Part shown: one piece after another, positions 1-9,346 of the stretch
How positions within the stretch are numbered: position 1 is the stretch's first letter
Layout: every line of letters starts with the position of its first letter
Source: Flavobacterium sp. ov086
GTDB lineage: Bacteria; Bacteroidota; Bacteroidia; Flavobacteriales; Flavobacteriaceae
Assembly: GCF_900187965.1 (NCBI RefSeq)
Contig: NZ_FZNL01000006.1
Location: 1-64,000, forward strand
Reading direction: 5' to 3'
DNA: 64,000 bases
The notes under the pieces: generated by a model
What the model was told of the DNA's origin: nothing
What the model saw: only the letters and a program-made list of their open reading frames with translations
Databases searched by the model: none
Made by a program: the position numbers and the translations under genes

Positions 1-3000
1 GCCGTAACTGCGGTAGTAGTAATTGTTGCTAAAGTAAGTAAATCTGCTTCTGTTTGGCCGTTTACAAATCCTGAGTAAGTGGCTGTTAAAGCCGGATTGA
101 CATCTCCGTAAACTTTAGTTTTATCGGCTGCAGTAACGGTTAATACCGCTGCTGTGACAGAACTCGAAACTGTGGGTACGTTAACCGTTGCTGCATTGTT
201 ACTCGTTAAAACAATATCTCCCGAATAATTACCAACCGGAGTTGTCCCTTTCAATCTTATATATACTGGTGTAGAAACGATAGTGCCCGCTGCACCAATG
301 GTAACTGTATTTGTAAAAGTTATATTATCGCTGCTCACTTCAAATCCTGAAGGCGGAGTCACTAAAATTCCTTCGTACATATCTGTCGCCGAAACACTAA
401 AAGTGCCTGATGCTGATGGAGTTCCATAAGTAGTTGTTAACGCAGATAAAGTACCCGTAGTTACAATTGTAGGTTCTGTTCTTGTTACTGTTACAGTATA
501 AGTTTCTACTGTTGTACCATTTTGGGCAGTGACCACTGTATTGATTACATTTGGACCAACTACTAATGCAATTGCCCCAGATGGACTTCCGCTCGCTACT
601 GTTAAACCATTTACGGTTACTGTTGCATTAGCATCTGTAGTTGTTGGTGTTAGAGTTAAACTTGTTACTGCATTAGATACTGTTGCCGTATAAGCTGTTG
701 TTGCAGATGCAAAAACAGGCGTTAAAGTACCTGCACTAATAGTTAAATTACTTAAAGTTGCTATATTGCTTATTGTTGTTACTGGGGCTGGATTTCCTGT
801 ACTTACAGTAGAAAGATAGGTCTCTCTACCCGCTAAAGAGCCATTATATTCAACCGCCATTACCTGATAAGTTGTCGCAGGAAGCAGACCTGTTATATCT
901 ACTGATGTCCCTGTACCATTATAAATACAGTACCAGCCACTAGTTCCTATTTGCATCCCTGTTCCAAAAGCTGGATTAGCAGTATAAGTAGTATGATCAA
1001 CCGGTAGAGGGCTGCCACTGGATCCTGCATACATAAACACTGCTCGCGATAATCCATTTCCAACTGTCCAGCTAGCAGTCGTTGTTGTTTCTGTTGTATT
1101 CACAAAAGTAACGTTGGTCGCTTGAATTGTTGGTGGAAACAAAGGATCATTACGAAAAACGGATATATTATTACCATCACCATTTGCTGTTGCTATATCG
1201 TTTTTGCCATCTCCATCATAATCTCCTATTATTACGTTTCTAGCATTAATATTATTAGCAAAATCTACTCTGGTGCCAAAAGTAATAGCCCCGCCAACTG
1301 GTGAAGTATTACGAAAAACAGCTAAGATTGCTCCTGAAGTAGCTGCAACTAAATCAGGATTACCGTCCCCATCTATATCACTAATTGCTACACCATTAGT
1401 ATTATTTGCCGTTACAAGATTTATTTTAGGATCAAAATTAATATTCCCAATTCCTGTAGAACTATTTTTAAAAATAGATACATAAGCACTACCTGCATTA
1501 GCAGCTGCAATATCTGGTTTACCATCTTTATTAAAATCTCCTATTGCTACGTTATAACCGCTTGTTCCAATGACATATGAAACCTGAGTTGCAAACCCCA
1601 CGGTACCAACTGTTGAAGTATTACGTAAAACCGATATAGCACCACTTAAATTAGCCGTAATTATATCCATTTTGCCATCGCCGTCCAAATCTGCACTTCC
1701 AATCGCCTGAGTTCTTCCGCTGGTTGCAAAATCTACTTTGGGTTCAAAATTAATATTCCCTATACCAGAAGAGATATTTCGCAAAACTGATATACTATTA
1801 GAATCTAAATTAGAAGTAACTAAGTCTGTTTTACCGTCTCCATCAACATCAATAATTGCAACGTCACTTGGTGATGTACCTGTTGTATAGGCCACCTTAT
1901 TTGCAAAATTAATATTACCGGGTCCTGTAGAAATATTTCTAAAAACAGAAACTTCAGTTCCGGTTAGATTTGCTACAGCAAGATCTAATTTACCATCACC
2001 ATCAAAATCTCCAGCACGTACACCTTTGGGAGCTGTTCCAGTTGTAAAATCTATTTTAGAAGCAAAAGAACCGGTATTAATCGTACCACTTGCAGCCGTA
2101 TTACGGAAAACTGACATTGTATTACTCCCGGCATTTGTAGATACTAAATCATCTTTTCCATCTCCGTCAAAATCCCCACTAGCTAAACTTAAAACCACAG
2201 TGCCTGCAGTAAAATTTACTTTCGGCAATATATCATCTAAGGTTATAGTTCCTTTGTTTGGTGTAAAGGTTAGAGTAAATGGTATCATCGAATATCCTGT
2301 TAAAACAGTTGTTGTATTAGTAACTGAAATTGATTGATACGTAGTTCCTACCGGTACTGTTACAGTTAAACTTGTAGCTGTTGCAGCAGTAACAACTGCC
2401 TGGACAGCACCAAAAAACACCATGTTTTCTGCTATAGTTGGACCAAAATCGGTACCAGTTATAATTACTGTAGTACCTGCAGGACCATTAACAGGATTAA
2501 AACTTGTAATAACAGGTGGTGCCAAGGATCTTGTTACTGTTACAGTATAAGTTCCTATTGTTGTACCATCCTGAGCAGTTACTACAGTAGTAATAACATT
2601 TGAGCCAACCGCTAAAGCAATTGCTCCCGAAGGGCTTCCGCTTACTACTGCAACGCCGTTTACGGTTACTGTTGCATTAGCATCTGTAGTTGTTGGTGTT
2701 AGGGTTAAACTTGTGACTGCATTAGATACTATTGCGGTATAACTTGTTGTTGCTGTTGCAAAAACCGGAGTTAAAGTACCTGCACTAATACTTAAATTAC
2801 TTAAAGTTGCTATATTACTTATTGTTGTTACTGCAGCTGGATTTCCTGTACTTACTGCCGTTTGATACATTTGGTTTCCTGCAGTTCCATTATACTCCAA
2901 AGTCATCACCTGATAAGTTGTTGCAGGAGTCAAACCTGTTACATTTACTGTCGTTCCTGCACCATTATAAATACAATACCAGCCTGTTGTACCAATTTGG

Positions 3001-6000
3001 GTTCCGGTTCCAAAAGCTGTATTTGCAGTATAAGTAGTTAAATCAACTGGTAATGGGGTACCGCTTGCTCCCTTGTACATAAATACTGCTCTTGATGTTC
3101 CGTTACCATTTGTCCAGCTAACATTAGTGCTAGTACTTGTAGTAGTATTAAAAAGAACGTTCGTAGCCTGAGTTATTGGAGCAAGTAATGGATTATTACG
3201 AAAAACGGAAATACCCAATCCATTATTATTCGCGACCACAATATCATTTTTACCATCGCCGTCTAAGTCTCCAATTGCAGTCATATAAACACTGCTGGCA
3301 GAAGTAAAATCAACCTTATTAGCAAAACTAATCGGGCCGCCTGATAAACTTGTATTACGTAAAACTGATAATGAGCCGCTATTACGGCTGGATGCCGCCA
3401 AGTCAACATTTCCGTCGCCATCCAGATCACCAATTGCTATACTTGAAGCTGTAGAACCAGCGGGAAAATCTATTTTAGGGTCAAAGTTAATATTTCCAAT
3501 TCCCGAAGAAGTATTATTAAAAACTGATATCACACTACCTCCAAAATAACCAATAATCAAATCTATTTTGCCGTCTTTATTTAAATCTCCCGTCATTATA
3601 CCACCTGAACTTGAATTTGTAGCAAAATCAACTTTAGTATTAAAACTTATAGTTCCTATAACTGATGTATTACCTAAGACCGATAAAACACCAGATCCAA
3701 GATTACTTACTGCTAAATCATTTTTACCATCACCGTCAAGGTCGCCTATAGCTACATAAACAGGATTTGTACCAACAGTAAAGTCCTGTTTGACAGCAAA
3801 ACTGATATTTCCAACACCAGACGATGTGTTTCGTAAAACAGATACTGTACTTGCTGCATAATTAACCGAAACCAAATCAGCCTTACCATCTCCATCAATA
3901 TCACCAATTGCAACATCATAACTATTTAGATTTGTACCAAAAGATGTCGAAGCAGCAAAACTAATATTCCCAATTCCTGATGATGTATTTCGTAAAACAG
4001 TAACAGCATTACTAGTACGGTTTGATACTGCAATATCTAATTTACCATCACCGTCTAAATCACCTACTGCAAGACCTAGGGTAGAATTACCTGCTGAAAA
4101 ATCTACCTTAGGCGCAAGTGAACCGGCATTGATAGTGCCGCTTGTCGCTATATTACGAAATATTGACACCGTACCTGAGCCATAAAGTGATGCAATATCA
4201 ACCTTACCATCTCCATCAAAATCCCCTATTTTTACGTTCCAGGTAGATGAAGCGCCAAAATCAACTTTAGGCATTATATCATTGGTAGTAATATTTGCTT
4301 TGTTTGGTGTAAAAGTGCTAATAAATCCTGTTGCTGAGTATCCTGTTAAAACAGTTGTTGTATTAGTAACTGAAATTGGTTGATAAGTAGCTTCTATAGG
4401 TACTGTAACGGTTAAACTTGTTGTTGTCGCTGCTGTTACAACTGCTTTAACTGCTCCAAAAAACACCGTGTTTTCTGCTAAAGTTGCACCAAAATTAGAT
4501 CCGCTTATGGTTACAGTAGTACCTGCAAGGCCACTCGCCGGGCTAAAACTTGTAATTATTGGCGGAGGTCCGCCCGCAGCAAGCCTGGTTATCGTCAGCG
4601 TATAAGTTTCTGTTGCTATACCATCTGTTGCTGTTACAATTTTGGTTATTATATTTGATCCTACATTCAAGGCAATTGTACCTGATGCATTTCCGCTTAA
4701 TACCGGTACACCATTTACAGTTATTGCGGCATTACTATCTGTAGCTGCAGGAGTTACTGTTATCCCGGTAGTATAGAAATCTACTGTTGCAGTATAATTT
4801 GTAGTTCCTGATGCAAAAACCGGACTTAAGGTTCCCGCACTTAAACTCAAATTACTCAATGTCGCAATATTATTACTAAGAGCAAGAGTTGTAAATCCCG
4901 CAGGGTTTCCTGTACTTGTTGTTGTAAGATGCAGTTCATTACTTAATGAACCATTATACTCCAGAGTCATAACCTGATAAGTCGTTAAAGGAGATAAACC
5001 TGTAATATTTACCGTTGTACCAATGCCTTTGTACACACAAAACCAGCCCGTTGATCCAATTTCAGTGCCTGAACCAAAAACCGAATTAGCCGTATATGCA
5101 AAATAATTCAACGGTGCAGCACTACCGCTTGCTCCGGCATGAACAAATACTACTCTGGATGCCCCATTTCCGTTTGTCCAACTAATTGTGGTACTTGTTG
5201 CAGCAGTATTACTAAAAATAAGATTGCTTGCCTGAACCGTTGGTACATCTACATTTACAATTCCGATATTAGAAGCAAAGAAAGTAGGACTTATGTTTAG
5301 AGCCGCAGAACCCGTTCCTCCCCATGTTCCGGTAGAATTTGATCCGTTAAGTGATAGCAAAAATGTTGAGTGAATAAATGTTCCTAAATCTGCAATTACT
5401 CCTGTATGGATTGACAAGGTATTATTTACTGCTAAGGCACTATCAAAAGTCTTAATTCCTGCGCCGGACAAAGTAAGATTATTATAAATATAACTACCAT
5501 TTACCGTTTGTGCTGCAAGGCCATTATAATTTACCTCCCCAATACCCGGAGTTAAAGAACCACCGGTTATAGTGCCTCCAATATTTAATGAACCAATGCC
5601 AGTAAAAGCTATATTATTCTGAAGCTCCGATCCTATCATCGTAACATTTCCTGCAACATTTACAGTTCCTGTATCAATAGTCAAATGAGATTTTCTAGTA
5701 TCATTTGTACCAGCTTCCATAGTAATTCCTCCTGCTCCCAGTGTTCCTGCTCCTATAGCAAACGTAGTAGTACCGTTATCAACGGTTGGAGCAGTAATTG
5801 TAATTTCTCCACTAACGGCTAAAGTTCCTGATGTATTAATAGTCAAGCTACTCCCTGCATCCAAAACAAGTGTAGCGCAGGTTGCCCCCGAAGCAGAAAT
5901 TATTGGCTGATTGACTACGGAGGGTATGACAACATTCTCTAATACTTGTGGAGCTAATCCAAGACTCCAGTTTAAACCATTTTCCCATGCTGTACTTGTT

Positions 6001-6080
6001 GCACCTGTCCAGGTATTGGTTTGTCCATACCCAAAATTAAACAAGAGCGATACCAGTATAATAAGTATATTTTTATTCAT
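1..6080 (-). CDS. Giant secreted FG-GAP/VCBS, TIG, cadherin-like and MBG repeat protein (partial, C-terminus outside window)
   Basis: An uninterrupted minus-strand frame starts at the ATG at 6078-6080 and is still open at base 1 (about 2026 codons). It begins with a signal peptide (MNKNILIILVSLLFNFGYGQ). A W-rich beta-helix-like region follows. Then come a fibronectin III-like module, a cadherin-like beta-sandwich (about residues 400-500) and a TIG/IPT domain (about 500-580, ITSFSPASGLAGTTVTISG). After that is a block of FG-GAP/VCBS repeats (about 600-960, recurring DxDGDGKxD calcium-binding loops). The fibronectin, cadherin, TIG and FG-GAP series repeats at about 965-1650. A third fibronectin and cadherin pair leads into MBG-type modules (about 1870 to the edge, TVTAADKTKVYGDVNP). 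Such proteins are large surface or secreted adhesins of Bacteroidota, usually exported by T9SS. The sorting tail would lie outside the window, so that is inferred. The 2-kb module repeat is visible in DNA. Confidence 0.9.
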   Translation of the reverse strand, partial: MNKNILIILVSLLFNFGYGQTNTWTGATSTAWENGLNWSLGLAPQVLENVVIPSVVNQPIISASGATCATLVLDAGSSLTINTSGTLAVSGEITITAPTVDNGTTTFAIGAGTLGAGGITMEAGTNDTRKSHLTIDTGTVNVAGNVTMIGSELQNNIAFTGIGSLNIGGTITGGSLTPGIGEVNYNGLAAQTVNGSYIYNNLTLSGAGIKTFDSALAVNNTLSIHTGVIADLGTFIHSTFLLSLNGSNSTGTWGGTGSAALNISPTFFASNIGIVNVDVPTVQASNLIFSNTAATSTTISWTNGNGASRVVFVHAGASGSAAPLNYFAYTANSVFGSGTEIGSTGWFCVYKGIGTTVNITGLSPLTTYQVMTLEYNGSLSNELHLTTTSTGNPAGFTTLALSNNIATLSNLSLSAGTLSPVFASGTTNYTATVDFYTTGITVTPAATDSNAAITVNGVPVLSGNASGTIALNVGSNIITKIVTATDGIATETYTLTITRLAAGGPPPIITSFSPASGLAGTTVTISGSNFGATLAENTVFFGAVKAVVTAATTTSLTVTVPIEATYQPISVTNTTTVLTGYSATGFISTFTPNKANITTNDIMPKVDFGASSTWNVKIGDFDGDGKVDIASLYGSGTVSIFRNIATSGTINAGSLAPKVDFSAGNSTLGLAVGDLDGDGKLDIAVSNRTSNAVTVLRNTSSGIGNISFAASTSFGTNLNSYDVAIGDIDGDGKADLVSVNYAASTVSVLRNTSSGVGNISFAVKQDFTVGTNPVYVAIGDLDGDGKNDLAVSNLGSGVLSVLGNTSVIGTISFNTKVDFATNSSSGGIMTGDLNKDGKIDLIIGYFGGSVISVFNNTSSGIGNINFDPKIDFPAGSTASSIAIGDLDGDGNVDLAASSRNSGSLSVLRNTSLSGGPISFANKVDFTSASSVYMTAIGDLDGDGKNDIVVANNNGLGISVFRNNPLLAPITQATNVLFNTTTSTSTNVSWTNGNGTSRAVFMYKGASGTPLPVDLTTYTANTAFGTGTQIGTTGWYCIYNGAGTTVNVTGLTPATTYQVMTLEYNGTAGNQMYQTAVSTGNPAAVTTISNIATLSNLSISAGTLTPVFATATTSYTAIVSNAVTSLTLTPTTTDANATVTVNGVAVVSGSPSGAIALAVGSNVITTVVTAQDGTTIGTYTVTVTRSLAPPVITSFNPVNGPAGTTVIITGTDFGPTIAENMVFFGAVQAVVTAATATSLTVTVPVGTTYQSISVTNTTTVLTGYSMIPFTLTFTPNKGTITLDDILPKVNFTAGTVVLSLASGDFDGDGKDDLVSTNAGSNTMSVFRNTAASGTINTGSFASKIDFTTGTAPKGVRAGDFDGDGKLDLAVANLTGTEVSVFRNISTGPGNINFANKVAYTTGTSPSDVAIIDVDGDGKTDLVTSNLDSNSISVLRNISSGIGNINFEPKVDFATSGRTQAIGSADLDGDGKMDIITANLSGAISVLRNTSTVGTVGFATQVSYVIGTSGYNVAIGDFNKDGKPDIAAANAGSAYVSIFKNSSTGIGNINFDPKINLVTANNTNGVAISDIDGDGNPDLVAATSGAILAVFRNTSPVGGAITFGTRVDFANNINARNVIIGDYDGDGKNDIATANGDGNNISVFRNDPLFPPTIQATNVTFVNTTETTTTASWTVGNGLSRAVFMYAGSSGSPLPVDHTTYTANPAFGTGMQIGTSGWYCIYNGTGTSVDITGLLPATTYQVMAVEYNGSLAGRETYLSTVSTGNPAPVTTISNIATLSNLTISAGTLTPVFASATTAYTATVSNAVTSLTLTPTTTDANATVTVNGLTVASGSPSGAIALVVGPNVINTVVTAQNGTTVETYTVTVTRTEPTIVTTGTLSALTTTYGTPSASGTFSVSATDMYEGILVTPPSGFEVSSDNITFTNTVTIGAAGTIVSTPVYIRLKGTTPVGNYSGDIVLTSNNAATVNVPTVSSSVTAAVLTVTAADKTKVYGDVNPALTATYSGFVNGQTEADLLTLATITTTAVT
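440..5250 (-). repeat. About 2.04-kb tandem module repeat inside the giant adhesin gene
   Basis: Near-identical stretches recur about 2.04 kb apart. The fibronectin/cadherin boundary is near 770, near 2820 and, more diverged, near 4870. The TIG domain is near 2400-2520 and near 4440-4560. The FG-GAP blocks between them also correspond. This gives two full modules plus a partial third. Confidence 0.8.
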
Positions 6081-6219
6081 ATTATTCTATTTTAAATTGG
6101 AAAAAAAGGGAACAATTATGTAATAAACCTGTCATCAAAAATTGATTTTGACAAGCATTATTTCTTATTAATAAAAACCTATCAGATTTTTATTAACTTA
6201 ATTCTATGTAAAAAATGTG

Positions 6220-6639
6220 CTAAATAGGAGTGTAAAAGTGCTCATTATCAGATGCGATAATAAAGACAGAAAAGGTATGTATGAAATCGTTTTTTATTCC
6301 AAAATCTGCTATTCTATTTAAACTAAAAACAGTAGTCGTAATTAAGAAATCAGTTTTTGGATGCTTAGTATTTGTAGTTGCGATATTGTTTTTTCTCAAC
6401 GAGTAGCTAGTAACAAACAGAGCTTTCGGAAAAGTAACTAAGTTAATACCGGTATCTATGGCTCGAAGTGAGCCATGGTTTAAATCAACAGTTGTTGAAA
6501 CCGCTCTAACTTTAGTTTGGGAAACTTTAAAGAATAAACTATTTTGACGCGCAGCCGCATTTTGAAAAGCTAACAAAAAAGCCATCCAATAAAACAAAAA
6601 CGATATTCTCATAAAAGGAAAAGTAAATTTTCTATCCAT
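6220..6639 (-). CDS. Hypothetical 139-aa protein with N-terminal hydrophobic segment
   Basis: I do not recognise the family. The N-terminus (residues 9-30) is a hydrophobic stretch ending in AAARQ, like a signal peptide or membrane anchor. The rest is basic and Thr/Ile/Phe-rich without a visible domain. It sits 139 bp upstream of the giant adhesin on the same strand and could be co-transcribed. It may also be a chance frame, because no homology can be tested here. Confidence 0.4.
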   Translation of the reverse strand: MDRKFTFPFMRISFLFYWMAFLLAFQNAAARQNSLFFKVSQTKVRAVSTTVDLNHGSLRAIDTGINLVTFPKALFVTSYSLRKNNIATTNTKHPKTDFLITTTVFSLNRIADFGIKNDFIHTFSVFIIASDNEHFYTPI

Positions 6640-6857
6640 TCCAAGTAGTATTAAAATTTAAAAAAAATGTGATTGTAAACAAACTGTTTTAAGGAAGGAG
6701 TAGAAATTTGTAGGATGTGCTGTAAATACATTTAAAAACCCTTAAAAAAAATAAAACAAAACTTACTTTGTTTTTCAGATACAACTAATAATCAATCAAT
6801 TATACAAACGTAAATTTACTATGATTTGATCCTTTTTTTTTTTTAAACCCTTAAAGA

Positions 6858-6883
6858 TTGTTTCATTTTATAAAATGAAACAA
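6858..6883. promoter_or_regulatory. Perfect 26-bp palindrome, candidate operator
   Basis: Both arms (TTGTTTCATTTTA and its complement) match with no spacer. It lies midway between divergent genes, which suits a dimeric regulator site. A hairpin in RNA is the alternative. No cognate regulator is identified. Confidence 0.5.
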
Positions 6884-7055
6884 CATGTTTATTTTGCAAC
6901 AATGCGAAAAATGAATTTATGTTATTAAGACAAGCCTCTCTTTTGCATTTAAAATTTCAGTTCAAAAAATAAAAAACGGATCACTTTACCAAAGAATCAA
7001 AAAATTACGAATCTTAAAAAATCATTAAAATATGGGCTTTCCTCCTTAAATAAAA

Positions 7056-7085
7056 TTGATATACTAATATTATTTTTTACATTTG
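7056..7085 (+). promoter_or_regulatory. Bacteroidota-type promoter for the ankyrin gene
   Basis: TTG at 7056-7058, a 19-bp spacer, then TACATTTG at 7078-7085. This matches the -33 TTG and -7 TAnnTTTG consensus of the Bacteroidota housekeeping sigma factor. The predicted start gives a leader of about 85 bases before the ATG at 7176. Confidence 0.6.
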
Positions 7086-7175
7086 CGCTATTTTTATTTA
7101 TTCTAAATAGATTACTAAAAATGTATTCTACCTAGAAAATAAACCAGAACCAATTACAAACAAAAATATCTTAGT

Positions 7176-8654
7176 ATGAAAAAGAACTTCTTTCTTTGTT
7201 TCGCATTAGCCACCACATTATTTGTTAGTGCCCAGCAAAAAAACACATTATTGGAAGCTTCTTTTTGGAAAACAGCACCGGATGTTACAACCGTTCAAGC
7301 TGAAATCACAAAAGGAAACAGCGCATCTGAAGCAAACTCAAATGCATTTGATGTAACAACTCTTGCTATTAATAACGATGCCCCTTTTGCTACTATAAAA
7401 TTCTTATTGGATCAACCGGGAAATCCATTAAATAAAATGACCCATGATAATCGTATTTATTTGCACTGGGCAGCTTATAGAGGAAATATTGAATTAACAG
7501 AATATCTTATTACCAAAGGTTCTGATGTTAATCTTGAAGACAGCCATGGTACTACTCCACTTGCTTTTGCTGCTTCCAACGGACAAACTAATCCTAAACT
7601 TTATGAGATATTTTTTAAAGCAGGAATCGATCCAAAAAAGAAATATGCTGATGGTGCAAACCTTTTACTAATGGCAATTCCATCTGATAAAGATCTTACT
7701 TTTAGCGACTATCTTATTACTAAAGGATTATCTCTTAAAGATGTTGATAATAACGGAATTACTGCTTTTGACTACGCTGCAAGAACAGGAAACATAACTC
7801 TTCTAAAAAAATTATTAGACAGAAAAGTTAAATATACAGACAACGCACTTATTATCGCAAGTCAGGGAAATCGTAGAGAAACAACTTCGCTCGAAGCCTA
7901 TAATTTTTTAGTTGAAGAAGTAAAAATTAAAGCAACAGCAACTAACAAATCTGGCGAAAACGTATTGCATTTTCTAGCTACAAAACCAAATCAAAAAGAA
8001 ATTATCGCCTATTTTTTAGCAAAAGGTGTTGACGTTAATAAAGTTAATAAGGAAGGGAATACTCCTTTTATGATTGCTGCAGGAGCCAGAGAAAATGGTG
8101 CATTAGAGCAATTATTAGCAACAGCAAAAAATATCAACTTACAAAATTTAAAAGGAGAATCGGCTTTGACAATTGCTGTAAAATTAGGAACTCCAGAAGC
8201 TGTTTCAATACTTTTAGCAAAAGGCGCAGATATTAAAGTAACAGATAAAGACGGTAACAACTTAGGATTGTATTTAGTACAATCTTTCAGACCAGGACCT
8301 AAACAAGAATCTTTTGATGCCAAAGTAAAATTACTTCAGGAAAAAGGATTAAACCTTGCCGCTCCACAAAAAGACGGAAGTACATTATATCATTTTGCTG
8401 TTGCTAAAAACGATTTATCTTTGTTAAAAAAACTAGCCGATTTAAAAATTGATGTAAATGCAAAAAACAAAGATGGTATGACGGCACTGCACAAAGCTGC
8501 AATGATTGCCAAAGACGATTCGATTTTAAAATACTTAATCTCGATAGGTGCAAAAAAAGATATCACAACAGAATTTGATGAAAGTGCTTATGCTTTAGCA
8601 AAAGAAAACGAATCTCTGACCAAACAAAATGTATCTATTGAATTTTTAAAATAG
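7176..8654 (+). CDS. Secreted/periplasmic ankyrin-repeat protein
   Basis: 492 aa with a signal peptide (MKKNFFLCFALATTLFVSAQ), followed almost entirely by ankyrin repeats. Typical repeat cores seen are DNRIYLHWAAYRGNIELTEYLI, GTTPLAFAASNG, NGITAFDYAARTGN, GNTPFMIAAGA, GESALTIAVKLG and GMTALHKAAM. Ankyrin repeats are protein-binding scaffolds and no catalytic domain is present. It is followed by the DUF2271, PepSY-reductase and ApbE genes on the same strand, 126 bp ahead of the first. A role as an export-side partner of that redox set is an inference from position only. Confidence 0.9.
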   Translation: MKKNFFLCFALATTLFVSAQQKNTLLEASFWKTAPDVTTVQAEITKGNSASEANSNAFDVTTLAINNDAPFATIKFLLDQPGNPLNKMTHDNRIYLHWAAYRGNIELTEYLITKGSDVNLEDSHGTTPLAFAASNGQTNPKLYEIFFKAGIDPKKKYADGANLLLMAIPSDKDLTFSDYLITKGLSLKDVDNNGITAFDYAARTGNITLLKKLLDRKVKYTDNALIIASQGNRRETTSLEAYNFLVEEVKIKATATNKSGENVLHFLATKPNQKEIIAYFLAKGVDVNKVNKEGNTPFMIAAGARENGALEQLLATAKNINLQNLKGESALTIAVKLGTPEAVSILLAKGADIKVTDKDGNNLGLYLVQSFRPGPKQESFDAKVKLLQEKGLNLAAPQKDGSTLYHFAVAKNDLSLLKKLADLKIDVNAKNKDGMTALHKAAMIAKDDSILKYLISIGAKKDITTEFDESAYALAKENESLTKQNVSIEFLK

Positions 8655-8660
8655 CTAAGA

Positions 8661-8778
8661 AAGTTATGAGTTATGAATTATGAGTTTTTAGTTAAAAATT
8701 TAAAATCAAGTCCATAACTTATAATTCATAACCTACAGCCCACAACTAATAACTTATAATTCATAATTCATAACTTAC
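8661..8778. repeat. Short AT-rich direct and inverted repeats (TTATGAATTATGAG type)
   Basis: The spacer between the ankyrin and DUF2271 genes is built from variants of ATAACTTATAATTCATAAC and its complement. It holds at least two forward and two inverted copies. It can fold into a long hairpin and may act as a processing or attenuation signal between the two genes. Confidence 0.6.
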
Positions 8779-8780
8779 AC

Positions 8781-9263
8781 ATGAAATCAATATTTAAAAT
8801 AGCCCTTACCGCTGCATTAATCTGTCTAATTTCGTTTCAGGCATCAGCACAAAGCAGCAAATACAAATGCATGCTTCAAATGTCAAATTATATGGGAGAA
8901 GGCGCTTACATTGTAGTTTCGTTAATTAATCTGAAAGGAGATTACGAAAAAACACTTTATGTAATGGGCGACGATAAAAAATGGTACAAATCATTGAAAG
9001 AATGGAATAAATTCCAAACTCAAAAACACGAGGATATCAGTGCAAAAACGGGAGCATCTGTTACAGGCGGAGATCGCAGCATTACGACAATCGAAATTGA
9101 AGATTCTAAAATCAACAAAGGATATAAATTAAGATTTGAATCGGCGGTTGAAGATCAGAAATATCATGTAACTGATGTTGAAATCCCGCTTACAACTGAA
9201 GGTCTTGCTGATAAGACAGAAGGTAAAGGTTATATAAGATATGTAAGATTAAACAAAATTTAA
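8781..9263 (+). CDS. DUF2271 periplasmic protein, predicted flavinylated redox carrier
   Basis: 160 aa with a signal peptide (residues 1-23, ending ASAQ) and a DUF2271-type beta-sandwich. The segment GEGAYIVVSLINLKGDYEKTLYV is followed by a WYKSLKEW stretch. DUF2271 proteins are commonly encoded with PepSY reductases and ApbE. Residues 90-93 read TGAS within DISAKTGASVTGG. This matches the [S/T]GA[S/T] acceptor motif recognised by ApbE, so Ser93 is a candidate site for covalent FMN. The neighbours 83 bp downstream (PepSY/flavodoxin reductase) and at 11986 (ApbE) fit an electron donor and a flavin-loading enzyme. Family and motif are seen. Flavinylation is inferred. Confidence 0.85.
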   Translation: MKSIFKIALTAALICLISFQASAQSSKYKCMLQMSNYMGEGAYIVVSLINLKGDYEKTLYVMGDDKKWYKSLKEWNKFQTQKHEDISAKTGASVTGGDRSITTIEIEDSKINKGYKLRFESAVEDQKYHVTDVEIPLTTEGLADKTEGKGYIRYVRLNKI

Positions 9264-9277
9264 TACCTTATCCCAAC

Positions 9278-9312
9278 AAGCTTTGTCAAAGTTTAAAACT
9301 TTGACAAAGCTT
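9278..9312. repeat. Perfect 17-bp-arm hairpin, GCTTTGTCAAAGTTT family (copy 1)
   Basis: The arms AAGCTTTGTCAAAGTTT and complement are separated by a single A, between the DUF2271 and PepSY reductase genes. Related hairpins occur at 48201-48237 and 60613-60646. There is no long T-run, so it is better viewed as a dispersed palindrome than a classic terminator. Confidence 0.8.
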
Positions 9313-9346
9313 AATACACATTTGATTACCCTTTAGCTTACACTCA

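Larger units (their letters stand above)
6640..7175. other. 536-bp divergent intergenic region with perfect 26-bp palindrome
   Basis: This AT-rich region separates the minus-strand adhesin group from the plus-strand ankyrin gene. It contains a perfect 26-bp palindrome at 6858-6883 (arm TTGTTTCATTTTA), a long T-tract at 6833-6844, and a Bacteroidota-type promoter at 7056-7085. No coding frame is supported. Confidence 0.7.

Noticed and set aside
1122..6123. Several plus-strand frames of 60-100 codons across the left end
   Set aside because: They are opposite-strand shadows of the continuous minus-strand adhesin frame, which has clear domain sequence throughout.
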